A DNA stretch of 64,000 bases from Bradyrhizobium archetypum (GTDB taxonomy: Bacteria; Pseudomonadota; Alphaproteobacteria; Rhizobiales; Xanthobacteraceae): positions 18,277 to 82,276 of the forward strand of contig NZ_JAAVLW010000014.1 in NCBI RefSeq assembly GCF_013114835.1, given 5' to 3'. Of this stretch, positions 8,811 through 16,564 are shown one piece after another. The position numbers were made by a program, and so were the translations under genes. Each line of letters opens with the position of its first letter. Within the stretch, counting starts at the first letter, position 1. The notes beneath the pieces were generated by a model, which worked only from the letters and a program-made list of their open reading frames with translations, did no database searches and had not been told where the DNA came from.

Positions 8811-9026
8811 GTGCTGAAAATGCGTAGCCTTGGTATTTCTGCGATCGTTATGGCAGCGTGTCTCGCCACACTATCGATAGTTTTCATTGGATTAGCTTAC
8901 AGCGATGGATGGTCGGGCGGCTCTGCCTGCTCGGTCGCTGAGAGCCTTTGCCGGCGCCCCTCTCTGTTGGCCATACCGATCACCGTGACGATGGCTTGGG
9001 GCCTCATGGTGCTGGCGGACGAGTAA
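8811..9026 (+). CDS. small membrane protein of unknown function
   Basis: A 71-residue protein (68 if the ATG at 8820 is used instead of the GTG at 8811) with two hydrophobic segments, roughly residues 8-30 and 50-66. They are separated by a loop with two Cys residues (GGSACSVAESLCRRPS). A Cys pair in a loop facing the periplasm could form a disulfide. The style resembles small conserved hypothetical proteins of Bradyrhizobium, but I cannot name a family. No clear ribosome-binding site is visible before either start. Its neighbours are tandem repeats on the left and the phage-type operon, convergent, on the right. Confidence 0.5.
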   Translation: MLKMRSLGISAIVMAACLATLSIVFIGLAYSDGWSGGSACSVAESLCRRPSLLAIPITVTMAWGLMVLADE

Positions 9027-9102
9027 GGCCACCTCGATTGGCGGGTGGCTGAAAGCACGGGAGCGCAGTCCGTCCAAATTTCAAGTTCGGAGCGTCCTAA
9101 TT

Positions 9103-9167
9103 AGGGCACCGGGAATTGGCCCGTTCTGCATCTCTGTTTAGGCCCCGAGCAGCTAACTAGGTGCCCT
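9103..9167. repeat. spaced inverted repeat in the intergenic gap
   Basis: AGGGCACC (9103-9110) is repeated in inverted form as GGTGCCCT (9160-9167). The self-complementary CCTAATTAGG at 9096-9105 overlaps the left arm. The pair lies between two convergent genes and could form a weak stem, but no T-run follows. A role as terminator or protein site is only a possibility. Confidence 0.25.
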
Positions 9168-9267
9168 CGTCCTCTATCATTCTGAACGATGACGGCGCTT
9201 TGCGTTATCTCCCATGTGGCGGCGATTGTTCATCTAACGGGGTAAAGACATGCGGCGGGTTTGAGCG

Positions 9268-9756
9268 CTATTTAGCAGGGTCCTCAAAAGCCAAGAAGAC
9301 ATCGCGTGCCTGCAGATAGACCTGAGTGTTGATTGCATTCGAGTCGTACCTGTAGGTCGCAAGGTGTCCGTCCATTTCGCGTGCCGCCGTAGGGTCTACT
9401 CGCCAGATCCGGGCGTTTCGTCGGATGTAGTCGTGCGCGGCGTCCTCCATCTCGGGCGGCAATTCGGCGAGATCGATCCGGCGAAGAGTCTGTTCGATAG
9501 CTTTTTCGCGGTAGTGATCCAACAGTTTGTGCCGCAATACTCGGTAGCGCTGGATCTCCCAGGATAATTCCACCACATCGATCGCTAGCAGCCACTCTAT
9601 CACGCTACTTGGTGCGAGGTCAGCGAATATTGCTTGGCGCATCAGATTGTATTTTTCGAGGGAGTGCAGAAGTAAGGGTGGGGGCGAGAGAGATTCGAAC
9701 TCCGCGGGCAAGTCGGATTTTGTAAGGTTTTGAGCGGTATTGAAGGGCGCATTCAT
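9268..9756 (-). CDS. unknown protein, third gene of the YqaJ-ERF operon
   Basis: A 162-residue acidic, probably helical protein with no domain I recognise. It begins MNAPFNTAQNLTKSDLPAEF and has a middle section rich in charged and aliphatic residues (YREKAIEQTLRRIDLAELPPEMEDAAHDYIRRNA). No signal peptide or membrane segment is visible. Its ATG overlaps the stop of the ERF gene (ATGA, 9753-9756), so it is almost certainly co-translated with the annealing protein and nuclease upstream. An accessory role in that recombination module is inferred from position alone. Confidence 0.7.
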   Translation of the reverse strand: MNAPFNTAQNLTKSDLPAEFESLSPPPLLLHSLEKYNLMRQAIFADLAPSSVIEWLLAIDVVELSWEIQRYRVLRHKLLDHYREKAIEQTLRRIDLAELPPEMEDAAHDYIRRNARIWRVDPTAAREMDGHLATYRYDSNAINTQVYLQARDVFLAFEDPAK

Positions 9757-10877
9757 GTTGCGAGTCCCTTGGACATCGATGTGTGTGCGGCGTTTGCCAT
9801 TATCGCGGCTCTTTCCTGGCCATCGGTCTGGCTAGCGTCCCACAGTTGTTTGGCAATAGGCATTGGCGCGATCTGCATATTTGCCCACCAGGCCTTTTCG
9901 TTGCCGTGCCGGTGCAAGTCTTGGTGATGGGTGCGGCAGAGTGGCACCGTGAACTCATCGCTGACCTTGCGTCCTAAGGCGCGCTGTTGCGCGAACTTCA
10001 GGTGGTGTGGGTCCGACGGGGTTTGTTGGCAGATCAGGCAAGGCTGTCCTCGTACGAAGGATAGGTGCCCCTTGCTTCGCTTGCGCGTAGGCTCCTTCGG
10101 CAATGCAAGCGTCGCCGCCGCATTTTGCAGGACGCCGGGGACGGACGGTTCCGCCGGTGAGGTCGCGACATTTTCAGAAGGATGCGCGGCTTCGCCGATC
10201 TTCTGCTGATAGGCGATCTCGATCAACCGGGCATCTGCTTCCAGCAGAGCGTTCTTCCGAGATAGTCCGTCTTTGGCCCAGGCGAGTAGCTCATTCTCCG
10301 TGGTTAAGCTGCCGATCTCATCGAGCATCTGGTCCCGCAGCTGGGCGGACTGATCTTGGCTAAGCGTTGGCGCACGGTGCAGAACGGGCTTATTGCGTTT
10401 GTCGTCGGCTGCGTGCGTCGCATTCGGCCGGGGCTGTGGCAGGCCGGGCAAGGCGTCAGGTGCGTCCAAGTCGTCCTCGCCAGCGATACCAACCAGTGCG
10501 AACAGGGCGTAACGCCTGGCATAGGTCAAGGCCGCCCCCATCCGGTGCGGCGCATCAGTGTCCTTCGCGGCACATACCGGCCAGTCGGCCGAAATCCATT
10601 CGCCGGATGAATGGGCAAGCAGAGTGGTCAGACGAACTTGCCCCGAGCTCGGCTCGATCCGGGTGGTTTGGATGGTTGCAATCTCCTGCTGGCTTAAGGC
10701 CTTGCGCACAATATCCAAGCCGCTAGCAAGAGAGGCGTAGCGAAAGGTGCGGTCCTCCTCGCGTGGAAAGGGCGAGCGGATGGTCGCAACCAGGGTTTTT
10801 TCCGGGTTGGTCAGCTCAGCCTGCGCTTTGGCAAGCGCCGCCGCAATGGCGCCGATGCGCTCACTGGACTGGTGCAT
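9753..10877 (-). CDS. ERF-type single-strand annealing protein fused to an HNH-like zinc domain
   Basis: Residues 1 to about 140 match the ERF (essential recombination function) annealing family of phages, with the signature MGAALTYARRYALFALVGIAGEDDLDA at 113-139, split here as MGAALTYARRYAL and GIAGEDDLDA. ERF proteins anneal complementary single strands. After a linker (about 140-270), residues 275-332 form a zinc-binding HNH-like domain: Cys280-x2-Cys283, His291-His292, Cys314 and the His317-His318 pair before LHRHGNEKAWW. I start the gene at ATG 10877, 374 residues; a longer frame upstream lies entirely in the YqaJ gene and is not family-like. It overlaps YqaJ by 17 bases and the unknown protein by 4. 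A partial, decayed relative lies at 8240-8520. Confidence 0.82.
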   Translation of the reverse strand: MHQSSERIGAIAAALAKAQAELTNPEKTLVATIRSPFPREEDRTFRYASLASGLDIVRKALSQQEIATIQTTRIEPSSGQVRLTTLLAHSSGEWISADWPVCAAKDTDAPHRMGAALTYARRYALFALVGIAGEDDLDAPDALPGLPQPRPNATHAADDKRNKPVLHRAPTLSQDQSAQLRDQMLDEIGSLTTENELLAWAKDGLSRKNALLEADARLIEIAYQQKIGEAAHPSENVATSPAEPSVPGVLQNAAATLALPKEPTRKRSKGHLSFVRGQPCLICQQTPSDPHHLKFAQQRALGRKVSDEFTVPLCRTHHQDLHRHGNEKAWWANMQIAPMPIAKQLWDASQTDGQERAAIMANAAHTSMSKGLAT

Positions 10878-11682
10878 TTGAGTTCTCCATCTGAATCGGG
10901 TCAAAACTGATCGCACCGGACTTCGAGCGCTTCGCTCGGATACCGTGTCCGCTAGCTTCCTTTGCGTCTTCAGGCACGAGCTTCTTAAGTTCTGCTTTGG
11001 TGATCTCGTGATCCTGGTGCGCCGCGCGTGTGCGCAAGTAGGTTGCCGCGAGCTCTGCCCACGAGTTCGATGGCGACATGTCCACAACCTTCACAGCTTC
11101 GAGCCGTGGGCGTGGCGTTTCGATCCCGAAGAGGGAAGGGAGCTCGCCCGTCTGCACGCACCGCCAAAACTTCTTCTCTGCTGTGAGGAGGAGGTGCTGG
11201 TAGAGCGGGTCGGCATGCACCTTGATCTCGACCCATTTACCACCGCCAGTAATGATCGAGAGCACGGCTGACGGCGCAGCAACTACCCACATGTTGTGCT
11301 GTAGTTGGGCCATGTGTTTCTCGGCTGCAGCTTCCTCGGAGAAATTCCAAGGCAGCATGAACTTGGCTTCAAACACGCCCCCTGTCTCTTGCACTCGGCC
11401 GTCCAGCGTTGCTGCCATCCATTTGTGGATCGGGTGACGAACTTTCTTTTGTACATCCCCGACGGTGTGACCGGTATTTCGTTCGTACCAAGCACGGTTC
11501 AGGTCCTCGGTGATGCAACCAAGCTGCACGATGAGATCTTGGCTCAGGTCTTCAGATTCGAGCTCACCTCTCTTCTCGCGCCACAACCGCACTAACTTTG
11601 CTTGGTCATCCCCCATTATGAATCGAGCGTCTGATCCTCCAATAAAACCTAGCCTTGTCCGCGTACCATCCTTTGGAAGCAT
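10861..11682 (-). CDS. YqaJ-type viral recombinase (PD-(D/E)XK nuclease)
   Basis: A 273-residue nuclease of the lambda-exonuclease/YqaJ fold, which resects DNA ends to give single strands for an annealing protein. It starts MLPKDGTRTRLGFIGGSDAR, with the family GGSD at 15-18. The presumed active site is G55-x3-E59 (GCITED), Asp94 (ATLDG) and Glu105-x-Lys107 (FEAK). ATG 11682 is preferred because the frame upstream enters the divergent promoter. It is the first gene of a three-gene - strand operon with ERF and the 162-residue protein. This pairing of exonuclease and annealing protein is the classical phage recombination unit. No phage structural genes are present. An XRE regulator lies head-to-head 94 bases away. 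Confidence 0.82.
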   Translation of the reverse strand: MLPKDGTRTRLGFIGGSDARFIMGDDQAKLVRLWREKRGELESEDLSQDLIVQLGCITEDLNRAWYERNTGHTVGDVQKKVRHPIHKWMAATLDGRVQETGGVFEAKFMLPWNFSEEAAAEKHMAQLQHNMWVVAAPSAVLSIITGGGKWVEIKVHADPLYQHLLLTAEKKFWRCVQTGELPSLFGIETPRPRLEAVKVVDMSPSNSWAELAATYLRTRAAHQDHEITKAELKKLVPEDAKEASGHGIRAKRSKSGAISFDPIQMENSNAPVQ

Positions 11683-11746
11683 CTGCCTTCTCCATCTAAA
11701 AACGACAGAAGTGACTATAATAGATATTTTGGACAAATCAATCCAT

Positions 11747-11766
11747 TTTCGACATAATTGTCGAAA
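11747..11766. promoter_or_regulatory. palindrome, candidate operator of the XRE regulator
   Basis: TTTCGACA, four bases TAAT, then TGTCGAAA: perfect 8-base arms in the 94-base gap between the divergent YqaJ and XRE genes. The centre lies 20 bases upstream of the XRE start codon and about 75 bases upstream of the YqaJ start. The size and symmetry fit the site of a small XRE/Cro-type dimer, and the position would allow it to repress both directions. Binding is inferred. Confidence 0.55.
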
Positions 11767-11776
11767 GGGCGCAGAA

Positions 11777-12013
11777 ATGATTTCATCGATGCAGTGCAGG
11801 GCAGCGAGAGGCCTCCTCGATTGGAGCCAACAGGAGTTGGCGGACCGAGCAAAGGTCGGCATCGTGACGATCAGGCAGCTGGAGGCCGGTACGCATGAGC
11901 CCCGCCGGTCGACACTCCAGGTTGTCCGATCGGCTTTTGAGGCGGCCGGAGTTCAGTTCATCGATGAGAATGGAGGAGGTGAGGGCGTCCGCCTAAACAA
12001 GCCCAGAAGGTAG
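11777..12013 (+). CDS. XRE-family (Cro/CI-type) transcriptional regulator
   Basis: A 78-residue protein that is almost entirely a helix-turn-helix domain: CRAARGLLDWSQQELADRAK (residues 7-26) then GIVTIRQLEAGTHEPRR. It ends with a short basic tail (VRLNKPRR), leaving no room for an effector domain. Such proteins usually act as dimeric repressors. The start at ATG 11777 follows a palindrome directly; ATG 11789 is an alternative. It is divergent from the YqaJ-ERF operon, so autoregulation and control of that operon is the likely job. The nearly identical helices seen in many rhizobial small regulators support the family call. Confidence 0.85.
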   Translation: MISSMQCRAARGLLDWSQQELADRAKVGIVTIRQLEAGTHEPRRSTLQVVRSAFEAAGVQFIDENGGGEGVRLNKPRR

Positions 12014-12331
12014 CTCCGACCCGAGAGTTGCTTTTGCCGCCACCCACCCTTGGGCGAGTCTTGGATGGACAATAGGCATTACTCTCAGATGGGATTGACA
12101 ACTCGTCGCAGAAATCTCTGGCGGGCTCTAAAGAATGGCAGCGGTGCGGAGATGGCTTATGCCGCGGATAGCGGTTCTAACAATCGCCCGCACTTATGCG
12201 ATAGGTGCAACGGTCTGGGATGAGTTACGGATGGCCTCAACGCGCTGATGGACGTGATCCGGTATCGCGCGAATTTGATAGCGTCCTTTTCAACAGATTT
12301 CTTAGAGGCAACAACCCGTCACTTCGTGCTC
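12014..12331. other. intergenic stretch, nothing recognised
   Basis: About 320 bases between the XRE gene and the palindrome at 12332. I see no frame with family character, no terminator with a T-run and no repeat shared with other parts of the window. It may be decayed sequence. Confidence 0.5.
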
Positions 12332-12409
12332 ATTTCTGAAAATCAGAAATTCAGTTGACCGCCCAGGCAAATCAGTTGATTATGCGGCACCTGGTTGCTT
12401 CCCAGGAGG
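12332..12409 (+). promoter_or_regulatory. palindrome, sigma70-like promoter and strong RBS
   Basis: In order: ATTTCTGA-AAA-TCAGAAAT at 12332-12350 (perfect 8-base arms, 3-base centre); TTGACC at 12355-12360 and GATTAT at 12378-12383 with a 17-base spacer, a good -35/-10 pair; and AGGAGG at 12404-12409, seven bases before ATG 12417. The palindrome ends four bases before the -35 box, where an activator or repressor site would be expected. All parts were read directly; function is inferred. Confidence 0.55.
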
Positions 12410-12416
12410 TTCGCAT

Positions 12417-12632
12417 ATGTCCGATCAATGTTCCGAGCTTGTCGAGATTTCGAAGCTCAACGGCGATTTTAGAAGAAACTACGGCAAGGTGTTGGGCGCT
12501 TACCTCTATCTGCGATCCGTCAGTGCCGCCCGCCGCCGTTCTTGGTCTTGGACCGGCTTAGTTTCCTTCGCTTGTTCTGTCGGCTTGGCTTGGTTGGCAC
12601 GGCATGGTCGGTTTCCATCAATCTGGTTTTGA
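12417..12632 (+). CDS. short ORF with good start signals, overrun by the recombinase gene
   Basis: The ATG follows a strong ribosome-binding site and a promoter-like sequence. The first 35 or so residues (MSDQCSELVEISKLNGDF and on to GKVLGAYLYLR) read like a real soluble protein. From base 12520 the frame runs antisense through the 3' end of the serine recombinase gene and turns into Arg/Ser/Trp-rich sequence with no protein character. It may be the intact start of a gene whose remainder was cut off when the recombinase arrived, or a genuine 71-residue protein. I recognise no relative. Confidence 0.4.
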   Translation: MSDQCSELVEISKLNGDFRRNYGKVLGAYLYLRSVSAARRRSWSWTGLVSFACSVGLAWLARHGRFPSIWF

Positions 12633-14172
12633 TCTCTCGGATCACCTCATCCAAGCTATCGACGCGCACGGCCTTTTCGCGAGCCAAAACCTTATCCGAA
12701 AGCGCAACGTAAGCCCCGGTGCCCCATGAAGCGGGTATCACCACATAATCTTTAATGCCTTTGTTGAGTTCGTTCAGTCGAAATACGATCAGGACTCCGG
12801 CTGATATTTTCCCGCGGCGAGCTCTCCACTGCGGGGAAGGATTTCTCTTCGGCAGATGTCGCGCCACCAGAAAGGTGATCCTAAGCTTTCCATTCGCCAT
12901 CAAGCCGGCGCCGTTTTGTTCGACGACAGCGTTAGCTTTCTGATCTATCGTTAGTGCCTCGGCCACTTGCGTAGCGTGCTTCACCAAAACGTCAGACCAA
13001 TAAACACGACTGTCGATCCAGTCGCAGTAACGCGAGGGATCATACCCGAGCAGGGAGTAGATTTTTCGCAACGTTCCGAAGTGCTCCCAGTATGTCGAGG
13101 CAGCGGGAAGGCCGGGCGTGTTGTCGATAATGGTCCAACTCAGCTTTCCCTTTCGATGGAGAGCCGTCCGCAGCCTTAGCAACATCTGATCTTCCGGGAT
13201 CTGGATACGCCGCTCGGCCAATATCTTTTGGGCGCGCGCGAAGAGTTTCGGATCGACGATCGGATCGATGAACGCCAAACCTCGAATCCACCGATCCCTG
13301 GGATTGCTGATCAGCTTCTGTCCAATGGGTCGCGTGGTGCGGTTGTAAACGATGTTTCCGATATAGTTTTCATTCACAAGAATGATGCGGATCATGGCGC
13401 CGCTCCAGGGACGCCCTTGATTGGTGATCTTCGCTTGATTGAGCTCCCGCGCGATTTGGCTGTAGGATTTTCGTTCGACGACGAACTGATGGAAAATCCA
13501 CTTGACGATGGCGGTTTCCTCTTCGGATCCGGGCTGAAGCCGCACGCGATCCGTTTGCAAAGCCTTGCGCTCCCCTTTTTTAAGCCTGCCTTTTGGACCC
13601 GCGCTTTCATCGATCAGTTCCCTGCGGAGGCCGAACGTGAGCGGGCCACCAACGCGATATCCGAGGGCTGCGACTCGGCTCTGACCAGTGTGCACCTTCA
13701 CGCCAAGCTCTCGGCTGTACTCCGCCGCCATCACACGCTTGATGTTCTTGACAACGCTCGATACAAGGCTTCCGTCGTTTTCGAACTGTTCAGCGCAATA
13801 GGCAACTTTGATGCCGTTTCGCTTGCAGACAAACTCGTAGTGTGCGCTCTCGTCGACGTCCTGGAAGCGTCCCCATCGGCTGACGTCGTAGACCAGGATA
13901 TGGTCGAAATCCGCGGTTCCTGACTGGACATCCTCAATCAGTTCGATAAGCCCCGGCCGCCCCTTAATCCTCAGACCGCTGCGTCCTTCGTCGACATAAG
14001 TCCGAACGATAGTAAGGTTCCGCTGCTGCGCATAAGCCGCGATGGCGGCGGCCTGGTTCTGGATCGAGTATCGCTGAAAGTCGGTCGACATTCGCACATA
14101 CTGCGCAGCGCGAAGCGCCCTCTGGGCTTTTTCCAGTTGCGTATTGCGGCGGATGACGAGCGCATTGACCAT
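12520..14172 (-). CDS. large serine recombinase
   Basis: A 550-residue site-specific recombinase. The N-terminal resolvase domain has AAQYVRMSTDFQRYSIQNQ at 22-40, with Ser29 as the expected nucleophile, and later VYDVSRWGRFQD. It is followed by a Recombinase domain (GPLTFGLRRE then IFHQFVVERKSYSQIARELN and NYIGNIVYNR) and a long basic C terminus. Large serine recombinases integrate and excise phages and islands without host factors. The C-terminal 150 residues lack an obvious Cys zinc ribbon. The start ATG at 14172 has no strong ribosome-binding site. It lies at the centre of the accessory region and is the best candidate for having brought it in; att sites were not found. Confidence 0.87.
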   Translation of the reverse strand: MVNALVIRRNTQLEKAQRALRAAQYVRMSTDFQRYSIQNQAAAIAAYAQQRNLTIVRTYVDEGRSGLRIKGRPGLIELIEDVQSGTADFDHILVYDVSRWGRFQDVDESAHYEFVCKRNGIKVAYCAEQFENDGSLVSSVVKNIKRVMAAEYSRELGVKVHTGQSRVAALGYRVGGPLTFGLRRELIDESAGPKGRLKKGERKALQTDRVRLQPGSEEETAIVKWIFHQFVVERKSYSQIARELNQAKITNQGRPWSGAMIRIILVNENYIGNIVYNRTTRPIGQKLISNPRDRWIRGLAFIDPIVDPKLFARAQKILAERRIQIPEDQMLLRLRTALHRKGKLSWTIIDNTPGLPAASTYWEHFGTLRKIYSLLGYDPSRYCDWIDSRVYWSDVLVKHATQVAEALTIDQKANAVVEQNGAGLMANGKLRITFLVARHLPKRNPSPQWRARRGKISAGVLIVFRLNELNKGIKDYVVIPASWGTGAYVALSDKVLAREKAVRVDSLDEVIREIKTRLMETDHAVPTKPSRQNKRRKLSRSKTKNGGGRH

Positions 14173-14490
14173 GGATCAACGCTCCGGAATACTACAGCAG
14201 CGGAGATCAACTTCGTTGTGTGGGGCAACCGGCGTATATGAAACACCCAGAGTAGACAGAATTCAAGATCACAATTTGCCCGGATCCCGTTCAAGACGAG
14301 TACATGATGATGGACGTTAGACCATTTCACTGGGCCGGAGGTGGCGCGCTAGTTCGAAGTCGATCCCGGATTGGCAACCCCCATCGAGACCGCTTCGAGG
14401 TTCTGTCTATCCTCATCAAGGCACCACTAGAACAAGCACTTCGCGACGGCGCACGACGACCCAGCAGATATCATCCGTTTCGCAATTGAT
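14173..14490. other. intergenic stretch, nothing recognised
   Basis: About 320 bases upstream of the recombinase gene. It should contain that gene's promoter, but I see no convincing -35/-10 pair, repeat or gene. Short frames here have no protein character. Confidence 0.5.
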
Positions 14491-14931
14491 TCAGTGGGTC
14501 GCGGGCGGAGCTAGGCGTGCGCTACCGCGCCTCTGAGATTTTGAGCCGTGTTCGCCCGTTAGAGCAGCTAGAACTGACCCGGGACTAACGGTGATGACTG
14601 AATGGTAAGGCGGTCTCAGCCGGCCAATTTTTGTCTCAAGTCCATCCCAGTCGGGATCGGCGGATGACCAGCCAAAATTGTCCAAGCAGATGCTACCCCG
14701 ACCTTTTGCTGCCAGACTGGCGCAGACAACAAAACTGTTCGAGATTCGAACGAAACGCTCGCGGTCGGTCGAGCTACCATTTGCACAGTTTTTCCGCACC
14801 AGCTTTGCTACGGCAAGATGTTGCTCGGTTGAGAACAGCATTGAAGGAGGCTTCTGTGTTGTTTGACGGTATGAGGTGTCACTCAGCGCCAGAACGCTTC
14901 TCGGCTGATCCGCTTGGTGCGTAAATTCCAT
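14491..14931 (-). CDS. hypothetical protein, Bradyrhizobium-style
   Basis: A 146-residue protein with a well-formed centre (LFSTEQHLAVAKLVRKNC, then FVVCASLAAKGRG and ICLDNFGWSSADPDWDGLE) and an irregular, probably disordered C-terminal tail. No enzyme or binding motif is visible, and there is no signal peptide or membrane segment. The start ATG 14931 has a GGAG about eight bases upstream; an internal ATG at 14841 lacks one. Proteins of this style recur as hypotheticals in Bradyrhizobium accessory regions, but I cannot give a family name. Its function is unknown. Confidence 0.55.
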   Translation of the reverse strand: MEFTHQADQPRSVLALSDTSYRQTTQKPPSMLFSTEQHLAVAKLVRKNCANGSSTDRERFVRISNSFVVCASLAAKGRGSICLDNFGWSSADPDWDGLETKIGRLRPPYHSVITVSPGSVLAALTGEHGSKSQRRGSARLAPPATH

Positions 14932-15238
14932 TTTCTCCGAGAGATTTTCTCGATCGTGTACTCATGGTCATCGTCAAAGTGAAAAATACGTCCGGCCTTG
15001 CTGGTTTCTGTTGAATGCACCGAACAATTCATCATCACCGCACTAATAGGTCCCTGTTGCCATCTTCCCGCCCTGCGAACCATCCAATCCCAGGCGAGGG
15101 GAGGGCGCTAGCGAGAACGGCCACGGCTATCACCGGTTGACGGGAACGAATCGATCATTGTCGGCTTAGTAGCCAAATGATGAGCGACTTCACGCCCAAG
15201 AGCCGCATCAGTAGCGAGCCAGGACGACCGCGCCGCAT
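14932..15238. other. intergenic stretch, possible decayed sequence
   Basis: About 300 bases with two weak short frames on the - strand (14883-15083 and 15108-15326) that overlap neighbouring genes and have no recognisable motif. No repeat, terminator or promoter stands out. I treat it as non-coding. Confidence 0.45.
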
Positions 15239-15622
15239 ATGCCGTGGGTTCTGCTTCTTCTCCTCGCGATTGCCATTGTCGCAGTGCTTTGGGCCAGCAA
15301 TCGAACCGGATCCGAGTCCTCGCCATTAGAGGCTGTTCACCCCAATGCTGAGCCGTCTCTGGCTGCCGAAATCGTTGACAAGACGGCTAGAGATACTGTG
15401 GCCAATCTCCAGCAAACGATCCAAGAGCTCCAGGCAGCACAGCAACATGCCGCGGAACAGATCAGCGGTCTACAGCGACAGATATCGGCTGAGCAAGGCC
15501 AGCGTAAGCTGCTTTCGGAACAGCTGGGCGGGCTTTCCGCTCGGGTGGATAGTCTCCAAGGATCGAATGCAGCAGCGCCACCCGGCCCGCCGCCACCTGC
15601 CAAGAAAGGACGCGGGCAATGA
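15239..15622 (+). CDS. membrane-anchored coiled-coil protein
   Basis: A 127-residue protein with one N-terminal membrane segment (WVLLLLLAIAIVAVLWA, residues 3-19) acting as signal anchor. It has a long helical, coiled-coil region (about 50-110; LQQTIQELQAAQQHAAEQISG and following heptads) and a Pro-rich basic tail (PPGPPPPAKKGRGQ). The body would face the periplasm. Function unknown. It has the heptad rhythm of SlyX- or FtsB-like proteins without their conserved residues. It directly precedes the broken ParB-like gene. Confidence 0.6.
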   Translation: MPWVLLLLLAIAIVAVLWASNRTGSESSPLEAVHPNAEPSLAAEIVDKTARDTVANLQQTIQELQAAQQHAAEQISGLQRQISAEQGQRKLLSEQLGGLSARVDSLQGSNAAAPPGPPPPAKKGRGQ

Positions 15623-15719
15623 GTGCCGCTAAACGTCGTTTCCTCATTCTTGACCGGCGGGTGGTGATGCAAGGCCGCTCCAGGCGCGCCGGACCTGCAT
15701 TGCGCAATCTCTCGGAAAG

Positions 15720-16290
15720 GGCCAAACCGAAGCGGAGTGTCTCCTGGCTCAGGAGGACGAGGCCTTTACCTGCAAGCGGGCAAATCGCCCGTCAATTGTG
15801 CATGAGCGCTTCATGATCCTGCGCGCCATCGACCGCGGCAGGTCCGAAGCGAAGCTGGCACGGGCACGTCCGGATTGCACATACTAAGAGTCGCCGCAGA
15901 CTGCTGCGAGGCACATGCCCAGAAGTTGTCGCCTCGTTTCGAGAAAAATCTATAAACCCGGCGACCTCTGACATTCTGCGCAAGATGAAGCACGCTCGAC
16001 AGATCGATTATGCTGGCTGATGGTTGCTGCTTCGAATTTCTCATCGCCCTATGGGAAGGCTTTGCTAGACGAAGGACGAAAGCAGGATTAGACCGGATCG
16101 CCCGAAACGGTGACATCGTAACTTCCGCCGAGCCGGCGTTGAGCGCGAGCTGAAGGCGGTTCAGGGGGAGTTAGCCGACCTGCAGGCCTCTTACGGAGGC
16201 ATATGTTCGAGCTCGCCAAGCAGCCAGGTACGTTTCGAAACTCCTGGCCAATGCTTTTTTGCCGGCAAATCATCCGGAGATCCGAAGATG
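15720..16290 (+). pseudogene. ParB/RepB-like partition protein, shattered
   Basis: Fragments of one protein lie in order but in different frames. They are GQTEAECLLAQEDEAFTCKR up to HERFMILRAIDRGRSEAKLA (15720-15885), RRRLLRGTCPEVVASFREKS up to LRKMKHARQIDYAG (15894-16018), LMVAASNFSSPYGKALLDE (from 16018), RAGVERELKAVQGELADLQA (from 16129) and VSKLLANAFLPANHPEIRR (to about 16288). Together they follow the DNA-binding and C-terminal part of ParB/RepB-like proteins found on rhizobial plasmids and islands, where an AIDRGxSEAxLAxAL helix precedes a DGICPEVVELLK block. At least three frameshifts and an internal stop separate the pieces, so it is not functional. The N-terminal part is not visible. 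Confidence 0.65.
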
Positions 16291-16564
16291 ATTATCTTGC
16301 AGATGAGATTCGGGCAGCGGCGAAGAAGGCGACAGTTTGGCTAGAAAAAAGTCTGTGGAAAGCGAAGTGGCGGTAACGCGCAAGGATCAATGAGCGGACA
16401 AGTCCGCCTAGATTGCATGTTCAAGCAGGCAAGCGGTATCGGGGCGCCTACATCATTCTAAAACGCATCACCATTCACCACGCTTTGTCGAAGAAGCCAC
16501 GTGAAAGGTCTCGCTCAAAGCATCTTGCCGCTCTTGCTCGAGATGAAAATTTGCGGAGTTACAA

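Noticed and set aside
9680..9700. tRNA T-arm-like GATTCGAACTCC
   Set aside because: It lies inside a coding gene and no acceptor or anticodon stems can be formed around it.
14883..15326. Two short - strand frames
   Set aside because: No motif, no ribosome-binding site and overlap with better-supported genes.
15619..15816. 65-residue frame overlapping the coiled-coil gene's stop
   Set aside because: The Arg-rich sequence has no protein character; from 15720 another frame carries clear ParB-like sequence.
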